A DNA stretch of 55,306 bases from Micromonospora qiuiae (GTDB lineage Bacteria; Actinomycetota; Actinomycetes; Mycobacteriales; Micromonosporaceae). Under the pieces are notes generated by a model that searched no databases, was not told where the DNA came from, and was given only the letters and a program-made list of their open reading frames with translations. A program made the position numbers and the translations under genes. Of the stretch, positions 16,568-23,885 are shown piece by piece (the first letter of the stretch is position 1; each line of letters opens with the position of its first letter). The DNA lies in assembly GCF_016863555.1 (NCBI RefSeq), contig NZ_BOPC01000062.1, forward strand, positions 1 through 55,306, read 5' to 3'.

Positions 16568-16633
16568 CCACCCGAGCCGCGGCAACGGGTAGGCCGCGGC
16601 ACGAGACCACGGACAGGTGAGGGAGCCTTCAGC

Positions 16634-17269
16634 ATGGCGCAAATGCCCGGACAGCCAGGTCCGCACGACCCCAGCGGAGCGTTGACACCGCCCACGCCGG
16701 AGGAGATCTACGGCTGGCTCGGGGTCAGGTTCGCCATGCTGGAGGCCCCCCACCATCGCGCTCACGTGGTCGGCTGGCATGGGGAGACCACCCTCGCCGA
16801 CGCGCACGGTGTCGCCCGCGATCTGGGCCGGCTGAGGCCCGTCGAGGTCCGCATCGGTCACGAACTCGACGACGACACCACCGTCGATGTCACCACAGTC
16901 CGCGACGACACCGGGGGTGCCTCGGTGGTGCACCACCTGTGGACCAGCCTGATCAACTACCAGCTCGCACTGGCAGGACGCCGGGGCGCGCCCCCTTGGG
17001 GCAGTGGCCCGCCACCGCCGCAGTACGTCGACCGGCTCGACACCAACAACCCGCCCGAGCCCGTCGGAACCCGGACGCTGTCCGTGGACGGCAGGGACGC
17101 CACGGAATGGGTCTATCTTGCCTGCCAGGACATGGCCACCGGAGCGTCACTGGCCGCCTGTGGGGGCCACGTTGGCACCTCGTTGGTCATGGTCACTGGA
17201 CCGCAGGACGCCGTCATGACCGCAGAACTGCGCATGTTGCCCCAGCCCGACCTACTCGCCAGCGTCTGA
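16634..17269 (+). CDS. Cytoplasmic protein of unknown function (transposon cargo)
   Basis: 211-aa protein without signal peptide or membrane segment, 66 bp downstream of the secreted-protein gene on the same strand and probably co-transcribed. The N-terminal part (TPEEIYGWLGVRFAMLEAPH, DLGRLRPVEVRIGHELDDDT) is followed by a Pro/Gly linker (GRRGAPPWGSGPPPPQYVDR) and a second domain (TRTLSVDGRDATEWVYLACQ, GGHVGTSLVMVTGPQDAVMT), suggesting two small domains. Start ATG 16634 has GGTGAGGGAG about 12 bases upstream. Family not recognised. Its 3' end overlaps that of the converging frameshifted gene. Confidence 0.75.
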   Translation: MAQMPGQPGPHDPSGALTPPTPEEIYGWLGVRFAMLEAPHHRAHVVGWHGETTLADAHGVARDLGRLRPVEVRIGHELDDDTTVDVTTVRDDTGGASVVHHLWTSLINYQLALAGRRGAPPWGSGPPPPQYVDRLDTNNPPEPVGTRTLSVDGRDATEWVYLACQDMATGASLAACGGHVGTSLVMVTGPQDAVMTAELRMLPQPDLLASV

Positions 17270-17915
17270 CGTCGCGCTGCCGTGTGCGGACACCGTGCCG
17301 GTTAGCATGGCGCGACGGTCGGCGTGTCGATGGCATCCATGCCGATCGCGACGCGCAATTCGCCGGCGGTCTGCCCGGTGTGCACGAGCAGGGGCGGTGG
17401 CGGCGTCCAGACGCTCGACCGCTGCGGCGGTGTCGTCGGCTGGCGGCGTGATCAGGGCGGCCAGCACCGCGATGACCGCGTCCGCGGCGACGGTGGCGTG
17501 CACCGCCAGGTTTCAGCACCTGTTCCAGCCCGGCCGGCTCATCACCGCTGTTGTCCGCGCCGCGCAGCGTTGCCCGCAGGCTGGTGACCGTTGCGGACAG
17601 TCGCCGGGCCCGCCAGTGCGCCAGTGCGAGGCGCTCGAAGGCGACCCGGACCGTGGCGGCATCGTAGGTGTCTTGATGGTCATCGACGTCGTGGCCATCG
17701 AGCTCGGCCGTGCCGAATGCCAGCTCGGCGGCGACGGCGTGGCGTTCCGCGGCGGCGACCAGCAGTCGGCTCAGGTGCAGCGCGTTCTGTTGTGGCATGC
17801 CGGAGGAGATGTAGATGTGCTGGCCGAGGGCTGCCAGCACGTCGACGAGTTGCTCCACCGACGGGGGCGGGCTGGTCAGCGGGGCGGGGCGGGCACGAGG
17901 TGATCCTCCGGTCAT
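17252..17915 (-). pseudogene. Transposase-coupled accessory gene, frameshifted near 17514
   Basis: The ATG at 17915 overlaps the transposase stop (ATGA), so it would be translationally coupled to tnpA. The first frame reads SVEQLVDVLAALGQHIYISS, GMPQQNALHLSRLLVAAAER, LEQVLK; then the sense sequence continues in another frame as LAVHATVAADAVIAVLAALI, AAAVERLDAATAPARAHRAD to the TAG at 17252. One extra base near 17514 explains this. The intact product would be about 220 residues, helical, no membrane segment. Similar short genes next to actinobacterial Tn3 transposases have no defined role that I know of. Confidence 0.65.
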
Positions 17916-20900
17916 TCGGGTTCGCGGACGTCGGGGTCGCGCAGCGGCCGGCGGCCGCCGGCGAGTTCGGGCAGGGTGAAGGAGTAGTGGCCGTGCACGT
18001 TGATGTGCCTGGCCTGGTAGGCCGACAGGCGGGCGGCGTCGGCGTCGGTGACCGGGTAGCCCTGGGCGCGCAGCGTGTCCAGGGCGTGGTCCAGGTAGAT
18101 CGTGTTCCACAAGGTCACGCAGTTGAGGACGAGTCCGAGGGCGCCGAGTTGGTCTTCCATGCCGGCGTGGTAGGCGCGGTGCAGCTCGCCCTTGCGGCCG
18201 TGGAAGATGTGCCGGCCCAGCCCGTGGCGGCCTTCCTGCAGGTTGCGCATGGCTTTGAGTTGCCGGCGATAGCTGGGGTCGTCGACGAAGGTCAGCACGT
18301 GCAGGGTCTTGAAGATGCGACCGTAGGTGGCGACGGCGTCGCCGAGTTGGGTCAGCCGCCCGTCGTGTTGCAGGATCCGGATCGCGTCGTGGGCGGAGAT
18401 ATCGCCGGCATGGATGGAGACGATCACCCGCAGGATGTCCGGCCAGTGCCGGGTGATCTTTCCTAGGTCGATGCGACCGCGGGCGGCCCGGTCGAGGCTG
18501 CCGTAGTCGGCGCCGGCGTCGATCCGCCACAGTTTGGCATCGGGCAGGTCGGCCAGCACCGGCCGGTAGTCGTAGCCGAGCAGGGTGACGATGCCGAACA
18601 CCACGTCGGAGTACGAACCGGCGTCGGTGATGAGCACCTCCGGGCGGGGCCCGCCGTCGGGGTGGTACACGAGGTCGACCAGGTGCAGGGTGTCCCGAGG
18701 GGTGCCCGACAGGACTTTGCCGGCGGTGCCCATCGCCTGGTCGGAGACCATGTTGAACCAGGTGACGCCGCGTTTACGAGCGAAATACTTCGGGTTCGCC
18801 CGCGCGTCGGCGGTACGGACCGGCACGACGAAACGCATCCCATCGACGGCGGCGACCAGGCCGCCGCCCCACGCCCTGGCCAGGCCGATTTCGGCCTGGG
18901 CGGCCAGGAGCACCGCGTTCGCGGCCGTGTAGCATTCTGGGCGCAGGTAGTGCTGGTCGACGTGGGCCAGCCGCCCCCGGTTCAACGCCGGCGTGTCGGC
19001 GATCATCGGCGTCAAGCCGACGTTGAGCGCGTGCGCGGTCAGCAGCGCCGCGACCGATATGTGTAGGTCCGCCAGTCGGCTCGTGCCGCCGGTGACCGCC
19101 GTGAACGCCTCCCCGAACCCCGGGTACAGCGCCATCAACTCCAGGATCACCTCGGGCATGTCGACCGCCGGCAGCATGCCCGTGGTACGCCGCCGCAGGT
19201 CAGCCAGACTGGGGGGCTCATCGAGGGCGTCATCCTTGGCCAGGTGCAGCCGCCCGGCCGCGTCGATGCGTACCTGCCCGCCGTGGTCGATGCCGCCGGC
19301 AGTGTCGCGCCACGCGGCGTCCAGGTCCTGCGCGTGCGCGGCCAACAGCTCGTCCGGTGACTCCGGCAACCCCAGCGCGCCCAATGCAGGGCCTTTGACA
19401 GCCCGCCACCGGGCACCGGCCAGCAGGCGTGCCCGCGGATCGGCGAAACGGTCGGACACCACGGCGAAGATGTCCCGGTGCTTCAGCCGGGTGTGGAACA
19501 GCTCCAGCACGCAGAACACGTAGGCGTTGCGGTCCACCGTGCCCTCCGGCCGGTCCTTCGCGAAGACCAGGCGTTGCCACCAGCCTTTCGGCACCAGGTC
19601 TACATCAACAGCGCGGGCGTCCAGGAACCCGGTCGGCACCCGGTTGCTCGGCCGCGCGTCCAGCAGCTCGGGCAGTCGGCGCATCGCTTCCAACACCCGC
19701 CGGGCGTCGGCGGCCGCCCCGAACTCGATCACCTGGCACAACATCTTCACGAAACCGCGCACGCTGGCGAACCGTTCCACCACCGCGGCCCGCCACTGTC
19801 CGTCAGGATCGGTGTCCGCCGGTGAGATCAGCGGAGTGACGCCCTCGACGGCGGCGCGCAGCCGCGCCCGCGACCCGACCGTCGAGTCAATCGCGTCCCA
19901 CACCGCGTCCAAGGGCACACCCTCGCCCCACTCGGCGGCGTCGAGCAGCACCTGCACCGCCTGGGCCAGCACCGGGGCGTGCCGGGCGTACGCGCGGTGC
20001 TGGCGAAGCTTCTCCTTGTCCGCGGTCTTACTCGCCCGCCCGACGAGCTCGCCCGTCATGAACACGTCGAACAGTTCAAGGGCGTCATCGGTGGCGGTGA
20101 CCTCCAGCCACCGCACCGTCGCCAGCAGCGTGGCGATCCTGCGCCGGTACGGGTGCCGCGCCAGCTTCGGCGCCTTCGCCGCCAGCCCGTAACGGGCCAG
20201 CCCGATCACCCGACGCGTCGGCACCGCGCCGGTGTCCACCCGCCGCATCCCCAAGCCCGCAACCTCCGCCACCCGCTCCAGGGCGCGCACCATGCCACGG
20301 CCGGTGGTGGAACGCTCGGCGCGCCGCCACCGGTCCAGCCGCGAACGACGCTGACCCTCCGGCACCAGCAAGAGCCGCTCCAGATCCACGGCCTGCTCCG
20401 CGCTCACCGCGCCCGCGAGAGCGTCATACAGGCGAAGCTCCGTCGCCTCCCGCACCTCGGCAACCAACTCCACCAGCGTCGTCACGCCCGGCAGCAGCAC
20501 CCTGTGCTGCCGCAGCCACCCCACCGCGGCGAAGAACAACGCCCGCGGACCGTCCCCGGTCGTCCACGCCTCGTCATCCAACCACCGCACCAGCCCCGGC
20601 CGGCCCGCCGCGAACGAGACGTACCCGAACACCTCGCCGAGCTCCCACTGATGCTCCAGCCGGGTCTTCTCCCGCTCGGTGTACCGCTTCACCACCGACG
20701 GGTCAGCAACCTGCAACTGCGCCGCCACGTAGTCCAACACCATCAGCGGCACGTCCAGCGGATCCGTCAGGAACGTACCCAGATGCCGCACCGTGACCAA
20801 CTGCAACGCGAACCCAAGCCGGTTGTGATCACCCCGCCGCCGGCCGATCAACTCCCGATCCGCGTCATCCAGGAAGAAGAACCGCTCCACAGCCGCCTGG

Positions 20901-20968
20901 TCCAGCGGCTCGGCCCCGAACCGGCCGTACGCGGCAACCTGCTCATCCGTCAAGAACCTGCTCGGCAC
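17912..20968 (-). CDS. tnpA: Tn3-family transposase (1018 aa, intact)
   Basis: Full-length Tn3-type DDE transposase catalysing replicative transposition by binding the 38-bp ends. N-terminal DUF4158 DNA-binding region (RRRGDHNRLGFALQLVTVRH) covers about residues 1-170; the C-terminal catalytic domain contains Asp709 (VAAVDGMRFVVPVR), Asp782 (VLITDAGSYSDVVF) and Glu912 (MRNLQEGRHGLGRH), which fit the D-D-E positions of the family. The end, ARHINVHGHYSF...RPLRDP, is also typical. GTG at 20968 (MPSRFLTDEQVAAYG) is 45 bp inside the right terminal repeat. No interruption seen, so transposition could still occur, although the resolvase needed to resolve cointegrates is truncated. Confidence 0.95.
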   Translation of the reverse strand: MPSRFLTDEQVAAYGRFGAEPLDQAAVERFFFLDDADRELIGRRRGDHNRLGFALQLVTVRHLGTFLTDPLDVPLMVLDYVAAQLQVADPSVVKRYTEREKTRLEHQWELGEVFGYVSFAAGRPGLVRWLDDEAWTTGDGPRALFFAAVGWLRQHRVLLPGVTTLVELVAEVREATELRLYDALAGAVSAEQAVDLERLLLVPEGQRRSRLDRWRRAERSTTGRGMVRALERVAEVAGLGMRRVDTGAVPTRRVIGLARYGLAAKAPKLARHPYRRRIATLLATVRWLEVTATDDALELFDVFMTGELVGRASKTADKEKLRQHRAYARHAPVLAQAVQVLLDAAEWGEGVPLDAVWDAIDSTVGSRARLRAAVEGVTPLISPADTDPDGQWRAAVVERFASVRGFVKMLCQVIEFGAAADARRVLEAMRRLPELLDARPSNRVPTGFLDARAVDVDLVPKGWWQRLVFAKDRPEGTVDRNAYVFCVLELFHTRLKHRDIFAVVSDRFADPRARLLAGARWRAVKGPALGALGLPESPDELLAAHAQDLDAAWRDTAGGIDHGGQVRIDAAGRLHLAKDDALDEPPSLADLRRRTTGMLPAVDMPEVILELMALYPGFGEAFTAVTGGTSRLADLHISVAALLTAHALNVGLTPMIADTPALNRGRLAHVDQHYLRPECYTAANAVLLAAQAEIGLARAWGGGLVAAVDGMRFVVPVRTADARANPKYFARKRGVTWFNMVSDQAMGTAGKVLSGTPRDTLHLVDLVYHPDGGPRPEVLITDAGSYSDVVFGIVTLLGYDYRPVLADLPDAKLWRIDAGADYGSLDRAARGRIDLGKITRHWPDILRVIVSIHAGDISAHDAIRILQHDGRLTQLGDAVATYGRIFKTLHVLTFVDDPSYRRQLKAMRNLQEGRHGLGRHIFHGRKGELHRAYHAGMEDQLGALGLVLNCVTLWNTIYLDHALDTLRAQGYPVTDADAARLSAYQARHINVHGHYSFTLPELAGGRRPLRDPDVREPE

Positions 20969-21012
20969 GAGCCATCAAAGTACGGCACATCCACCCACAT
21001 CACTAGCCCCGG

Positions 21013-21050
21013 CTTAACGCCGGATTCCCGGCCGTTGGTCCTCAAGGGCC
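21013..21050 (-). repeat. Right terminal inverted repeat of the Tn3 transposon
   Basis: 38 bp; read inward on the minus strand it begins GGCCCTTGAGGACC and ends CGGCGTTAAG. It differs from the left repeat at positions 6, 24, 25 and 34 only. Confidence 0.9.
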
Positions 21051-21116
21051 GAGACGAAGGCCGGACAGACCGGTACTAGCGCGGCGGCGTCCGGGTGACA
21101 CGTTTTAGTCTCGCAG

Positions 21117-21142
21117 CAGATAGTCTCGTGCAAGACTATCTG
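21117..21142. promoter_or_regulatory. Perfect 10-6-10 operator dyad upstream of DUF6069 gene
   Basis: CAGATAGTCT (21117-21126) and AGACTATCTG (21133-21142) are exact inverted copies around a 6-base centre; another TAGTCTCG copy starts at 21106. The site is 40 bp before the gene start and 62 bp outside the transposon target duplication. It resembles a TetR/MarR operator, but no regulator gene is adjacent. Confidence 0.65.
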
Positions 21143-21181
21143 GTACGGTCATCATGCTGGGTTCCCAATCGAGGAGTAACT

Positions 21182-21601
21182 ATGAGTAGCACCACCGCGC
21201 ATACCGTCAACAGCACCGCCGCGCCCCCGCGCCGCCGGCCTCTCGGCGTCCTGGCGGCCGTCGCGGCCTGCGTCGCGATCTGGCTGGTCGGGGCACTCGG
21301 CGGCGTCGACTACGCGGTACGCAGCCCGGGGCAGCCCGAGGTGGCCGTCAACCTTGTTCCGGTCGTCGCCTTCTCCCTCGTCGCCGCCCTGCTGGGCTGG
21401 GCGACGCTGGCCATTCTGGAGCGGATCGCCGGGCGGCGAGCCACCACCATCTGGTTCAGCCTCGTGGTGGCGGTGGCGCTGCTGTCGTTCGCGCCCCTGG
21501 TGCAGGTCGACGCCACCGCCGGCGCCAAGCTCGCCCTGGGCGCGATGCACCTGGCGGTGCCGGCCACCCTGATCGCCCTGCTGCCGAAGCGCAATCACTG
21601 A
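21182..21601 (+). CDS. DUF6069-like membrane protein
   Basis: 139-aa integral membrane protein with four predicted helices: PLGVLAAVAACVAIWLVGAL, VAVNLVPVVAFSLVAALLGW, TIWFSLVVAVALLSFAPLVQ, and LGAMHLAVPATLIALLP at the end. Arrangement and the 'GGVDYAVRSPGQPEVAVN' extracytoplasmic loop fit the actinobacterial DUF6069 family. ATG 21182 follows GAGGAG. The upstream dyad indicates repression by a regulator that is not encoded beside it; such genes usually neighbour a TetR gene. Function unknown. Confidence 0.8.
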   Translation: MSSTTAHTVNSTAAPPRRRPLGVLAAVAACVAIWLVGALGGVDYAVRSPGQPEVAVNLVPVVAFSLVAALLGWATLAILERIAGRRATTIWFSLVVAVALLSFAPLVQVDATAGAKLALGAMHLAVPATLIALLPKRNH

Positions 21602-21618
21602 TCATCAACTCGCTCGAC

Positions 21619-21647
21619 TTGACGATGGGCGGCGGGCGCGCTAAATA
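21619..21647 (+). promoter_or_regulatory. Consensus housekeeping promoter of hsp20
   Basis: TTGACG (21619-21624), 17-bp spacer, TAAATA (21642-21647): near-consensus -35/-10 for the principal sigma factor, 73 bp before the Hsp20 start. Confidence 0.8.
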
Positions 21648-21657
21648 CAGAAGTGAA

Positions 21658-21678
21658 CTTGAGTCAACCGGACTCAAC
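21658..21678. promoter_or_regulatory. HAIR element (HspR operator)
   Basis: CTTGAGT-N7-ACTCAAC matches the HspR-associated inverted repeat CTTGAGT-N7-ACTCAAG at 13 of 14 positions. It begins 11 bp after the -10 box, so bound HspR would cover the transcription start of the Hsp20 gene. Confidence 0.85.
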
Positions 21679-21719
21679 TCGATGAGAACCTTCGGCCAGA
21701 GGAACCGAGGAGGCACGAC

Positions 21720-22145
21720 ATGCTGATGCGCACCGACCCGTTCCGGGAGATCGACCGACTCGCCGAGCAGTTTCTCGGCACCACCAGTCGGCCGGCCGTC
21801 ATGCACATGGACGCCTACCGCGACGGCGACTACTTCTACGCCGCCTTCGACCTGCCCGGAGTGGACCCCGACAGCATCGACTGCACGGTCCAGCGCAATG
21901 TGCTCACCGTCCGCGCCGAGCGTCGCCGGCCCGCCGGCGACAACGTCGAACTCGTCGCCGCCGAACGCCCGATGGGGGTGTTCAACCGGCAGCTCTTCCT
22001 CGGCGACAGTCTCGACACCGACAAGCTCGAGGCCGGCTACGAGAACGGCGTATTGACGCTGCGCATCCCGGTGGCCGAGCGGGCCAAGCCGCGCCGGGTC
22101 ACCATCACCGCGACCGGCAACGGCCACAAGCAGATCAACGCCTGA
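21720..22145 (+). CDS. Hsp20/alpha-crystallin small heat-shock protein
   Basis: 141-aa cytoplasmic holdase chaperone. Short N-terminal arm (MRTDPFREIDRLAEQFLGTT), then an alpha-crystallin domain over about residues 35-130 with DLPGVDPDSIDCTVQRNVLT and the closing GYENGVLTLRIPVAERAKPR, whose GVLTL strand is the family hallmark; a short C-terminal tail follows. ATG 21720 is preceded by GAGGAGG. It is a single-gene unit under a consensus promoter and a HAIR operator, so it is probably repressed by HspR and induced by heat or unfolded protein. Confidence 0.95.
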   Translation: MLMRTDPFREIDRLAEQFLGTTSRPAVMHMDAYRDGDYFYAAFDLPGVDPDSIDCTVQRNVLTVRAERRRPAGDNVELVAAERPMGVFNRQLFLGDSLDTDKLEAGYENGVLTLRIPVAERAKPRRVTITATGNGHKQINA

Positions 22146-22202
22146 CACCGGCGGCGGGGGCAGGACAAACCTTTCCACCCCCGCCGCCGCCCCTCCCCAC
22201 CC

Positions 22203-22278
22203 CCGCGATCTTGCACTTTCCGTCGCCCGATTACGGGACAAAGCACGCGAACAGCCGACCAAAAGTGCAAGATCGCGG
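22203..22278. repeat. Intergenic inverted repeat with 17-bp arms
   Basis: CCGCGATCTTGCACTTT (22203-22219) and AAAGTGCAAGATCGCGG (22262-22278) are perfect inverted copies around a 42-base centre. It lies after the Hsp20 gene and could end its transcription. From memory, CGCGATCTTGCAC-type repeats recur in Micromonosporaceae intergenic DNA, which would make this a dispersed repeat. Confidence 0.7.
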
Positions 22279-22371
22279 AAGCGGATGGGGGAGCGGGGGA
22301 AGCGGGGGGCGATCATGGCGCTTCGGCGCGCCTGCGCTCTCGACAACGCACGAACTGAGAACCTTCCTCAC

Positions 22372-23370
22372 ATGCGTTCGTCCGACCTGCCGGTGCTGTC
22401 GCAATCACCGGCCCCACCCGCCCTGCCCGACGAGCCCCTCGCCGTCACCGAAGCCTGGCTGGGCAACCGTCGGCTCAGCGACCACACCCGCGACGCGTAC
22501 CGCCGCGACGTCACCGGCTGGCTCGCCTGGTGCGCCGACCGCCACCTCGACCCGCTACGAGCCAACTTCCTGCACGTCAACGAGTACGGCCGAGCCCTGG
22601 AGAGCAGCCGGTCCGCGCGTACCGGCCGACCATTGACCCCGGCCACCGTGGCCCGCAAGCTGTCCGCCCTGTCCAGCTGGTACGACTTCCTGGTCAAACT
22701 GCGGGCGATGGACACCAACCCGGTCGCCGGCGCCGACCGCCCCCACGTCGACCGGGACCATTCGGCCACCGTCGGACTGGCCCCCGACGAGGTCGACGCG
22801 CTGCTCACCGCCGCCGAGGCCGACACCGGGCCGACCGCCGCCCGCAACCGCGCCGCCATCGCCCTGCTGGCCGACCTCGGACTACGCGTCGGTGAACTGG
22901 TCGCCCTGGACCTCACCGACCTCGGCGCCGAGCGGGGGCACCGCAGCGTGCGCTTCGTCGGCAAGGGCGGCAAGGCCCGCCGCCGGGCACTGACCCCCTC
23001 CACCGCGTACGCCGTGGACGCCTACCTGGCCGAGCGGGCCACCCGACAGGGCGTGCCCGTCGCCCAGCTCACCGGGGCGCTGCTGGTCACCGCCAGCGGC
23101 GCCCGCCTGGACCGGCACTCGGTGTTCCGGCTGGTCCGCCGGCTCGCCCGAACCGCCGGGATACCCGCCTGGGCCCGACTGTCGCCGCACTCGCTGCGGC
23201 ACGCCTTCGCCACCACCGCCCGCGCCGAAGGCGTACCGCTGGAGGACGTGCAGGACGCGATGGGCCACGCCGACCCGCGCACCACCCGACGCTACGACCG
23301 GGACCGGCACAACCTGGACCGCGACCCCGCGTACGCCATCTGGGCGGCCCGCGCCCGCCGCCGCGGCTGA
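22372..23370 (+). CDS. Tyrosine site-specific recombinase (XerC/D-like)
   Basis: 332-aa phage-integrase-family recombinase. N-terminal core-binding (SAM-like) domain, about residues 23-120 (EAWLGNRRLSDHTRDAYRRD), and C-terminal catalytic domain with the complete set Arg172 (LGLRVGEL), Lys198 (VGKGGKARR), His273 and Arg276 (SPHSLRHAFATT), His299 (MGHADPRTT) and the nucleophile Tyr308. ATG 22372 (MRSSDLP) starts just before the conserved domain; ATG 22315 would add a non-conserved extension. No tRNA, attachment repeat or phage gene is adjacent, so it may be an orphan integrase rather than part of a current element. Confidence 0.9.
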   Translation: MRSSDLPVLSQSPAPPALPDEPLAVTEAWLGNRRLSDHTRDAYRRDVTGWLAWCADRHLDPLRANFLHVNEYGRALESSRSARTGRPLTPATVARKLSALSSWYDFLVKLRAMDTNPVAGADRPHVDRDHSATVGLAPDEVDALLTAAEADTGPTAARNRAAIALLADLGLRVGELVALDLTDLGAERGHRSVRFVGKGGKARRRALTPSTAYAVDAYLAERATRQGVPVAQLTGALLVTASGARLDRHSVFRLVRRLARTAGIPAWARLSPHSLRHAFATTARAEGVPLEDVQDAMGHADPRTTRRYDRDRHNLDRDPAYAIWAARARRRG

Positions 23371-23426
23371 CCCCCGCCCCGATTTTCGCGCCCGCCGCCG
23401 CGGCGGATTCTCTACCGTCGAGTGAT

Positions 23427-23885
23427 GTGGGCGCGGAGCAGCCGTGGAGCAGACCGGCCCGGCGACGCCGTCCGGTCCGGGCCGGACTCGCCCTCGCCGG
23501 CGCCGCGGTGGCCCTGTGCTGCGTCGGCGTCGCCGGGCTGGGCGCCTGGAACGTGCAGGTGGTCACGCAGGCCGCCGGCCCGGTCCGGAACACCGCCGAA
23601 GGGTTCCTGCGGGAGGTCACCGCCGGCGACACCGACGCCGCGTACCGGCGGCTCTGCGCCGACGCGCGCACCCGGTGGAGCCAGCTCGGCTTCACCAGCT
23701 GGGTACGCACCCCGCCGGTGGTGCGCGACTACGAGATTCTGGACGTGTCGGTGGCCACCCGCGCCGGCCGGCCGTACGGCACCGTCACCGTACGCCTGAC
23801 CCGCGAAAGCGGCACCACCGAGCAACGTGACCTGTCGGTGGTGCGCGACGACGGCGGCTGGCGGATCTGCGGCGACCCCTACTGA
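23427..23885 (+). CDS. Membrane-anchored DUF4878-like protein
   Basis: 152-aa protein: arginine-rich cytoplasmic tip, one membrane helix at about residues 19-42 (AGLALAGAAVALCCVGVAGL), then an extracytoplasmic NTF2-like domain (AEGFLREVTAGDTDAAYRRL, and the final DLSVVRDDGGWRICGDPY) as in DUF4878/lumazine-binding-like proteins. GTG 23427 is used; no strong ribosome site is visible. Its 3' end overlaps the converging ABC ATPase gene by 7 bp. Role unknown; such domains are found on secreted or anchored accessory proteins. Confidence 0.7.
   Translation: MGAEQPWSRPARRRRPVRAGLALAGAAVALCCVGVAGLGAWNVQVVTQAAGPVRNTAEGFLREVTAGDTDAAYRRLCADARTRWSQLGFTSWVRTPPVVRDYEILDVSVATRAGRPYGTVTVRLTRESGTTEQRDLSVVRDDGGWRICGDPY

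Larger units (their letters stand above)
15220..21050. mobile_element. Complete Tn3-family transposon, 5831 bp, with GAGAC target duplication
   Basis: The element is bounded by two 38-bp inverted repeats (15220-15257 and 21013-21050) and flanked on both sides by the identical pentamer GAGAC (15215-15219 and 21051-21055), the 5-bp duplication expected for Tn3 transposition. Content in order: a res-like repeat cluster, a resolvase remnant, a secreted-protein gene, a cytoplasmic-protein gene (all plus strand), then on the minus strand a frameshifted gene coupled to the transposase and the intact transposase, whose start lies 45 bp inside the right repeat. Perfect target duplication and good repeats argue for a recent insertion, between a TOPRIM gene and a DUF6069 gene. 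Confidence 0.92.

Noticed and set aside
22372..23370. Integrase as the edge of an integrative element
   Set aside because: No tRNA, direct repeat or excision/replication gene nearby; the flanking genes look chromosomal.
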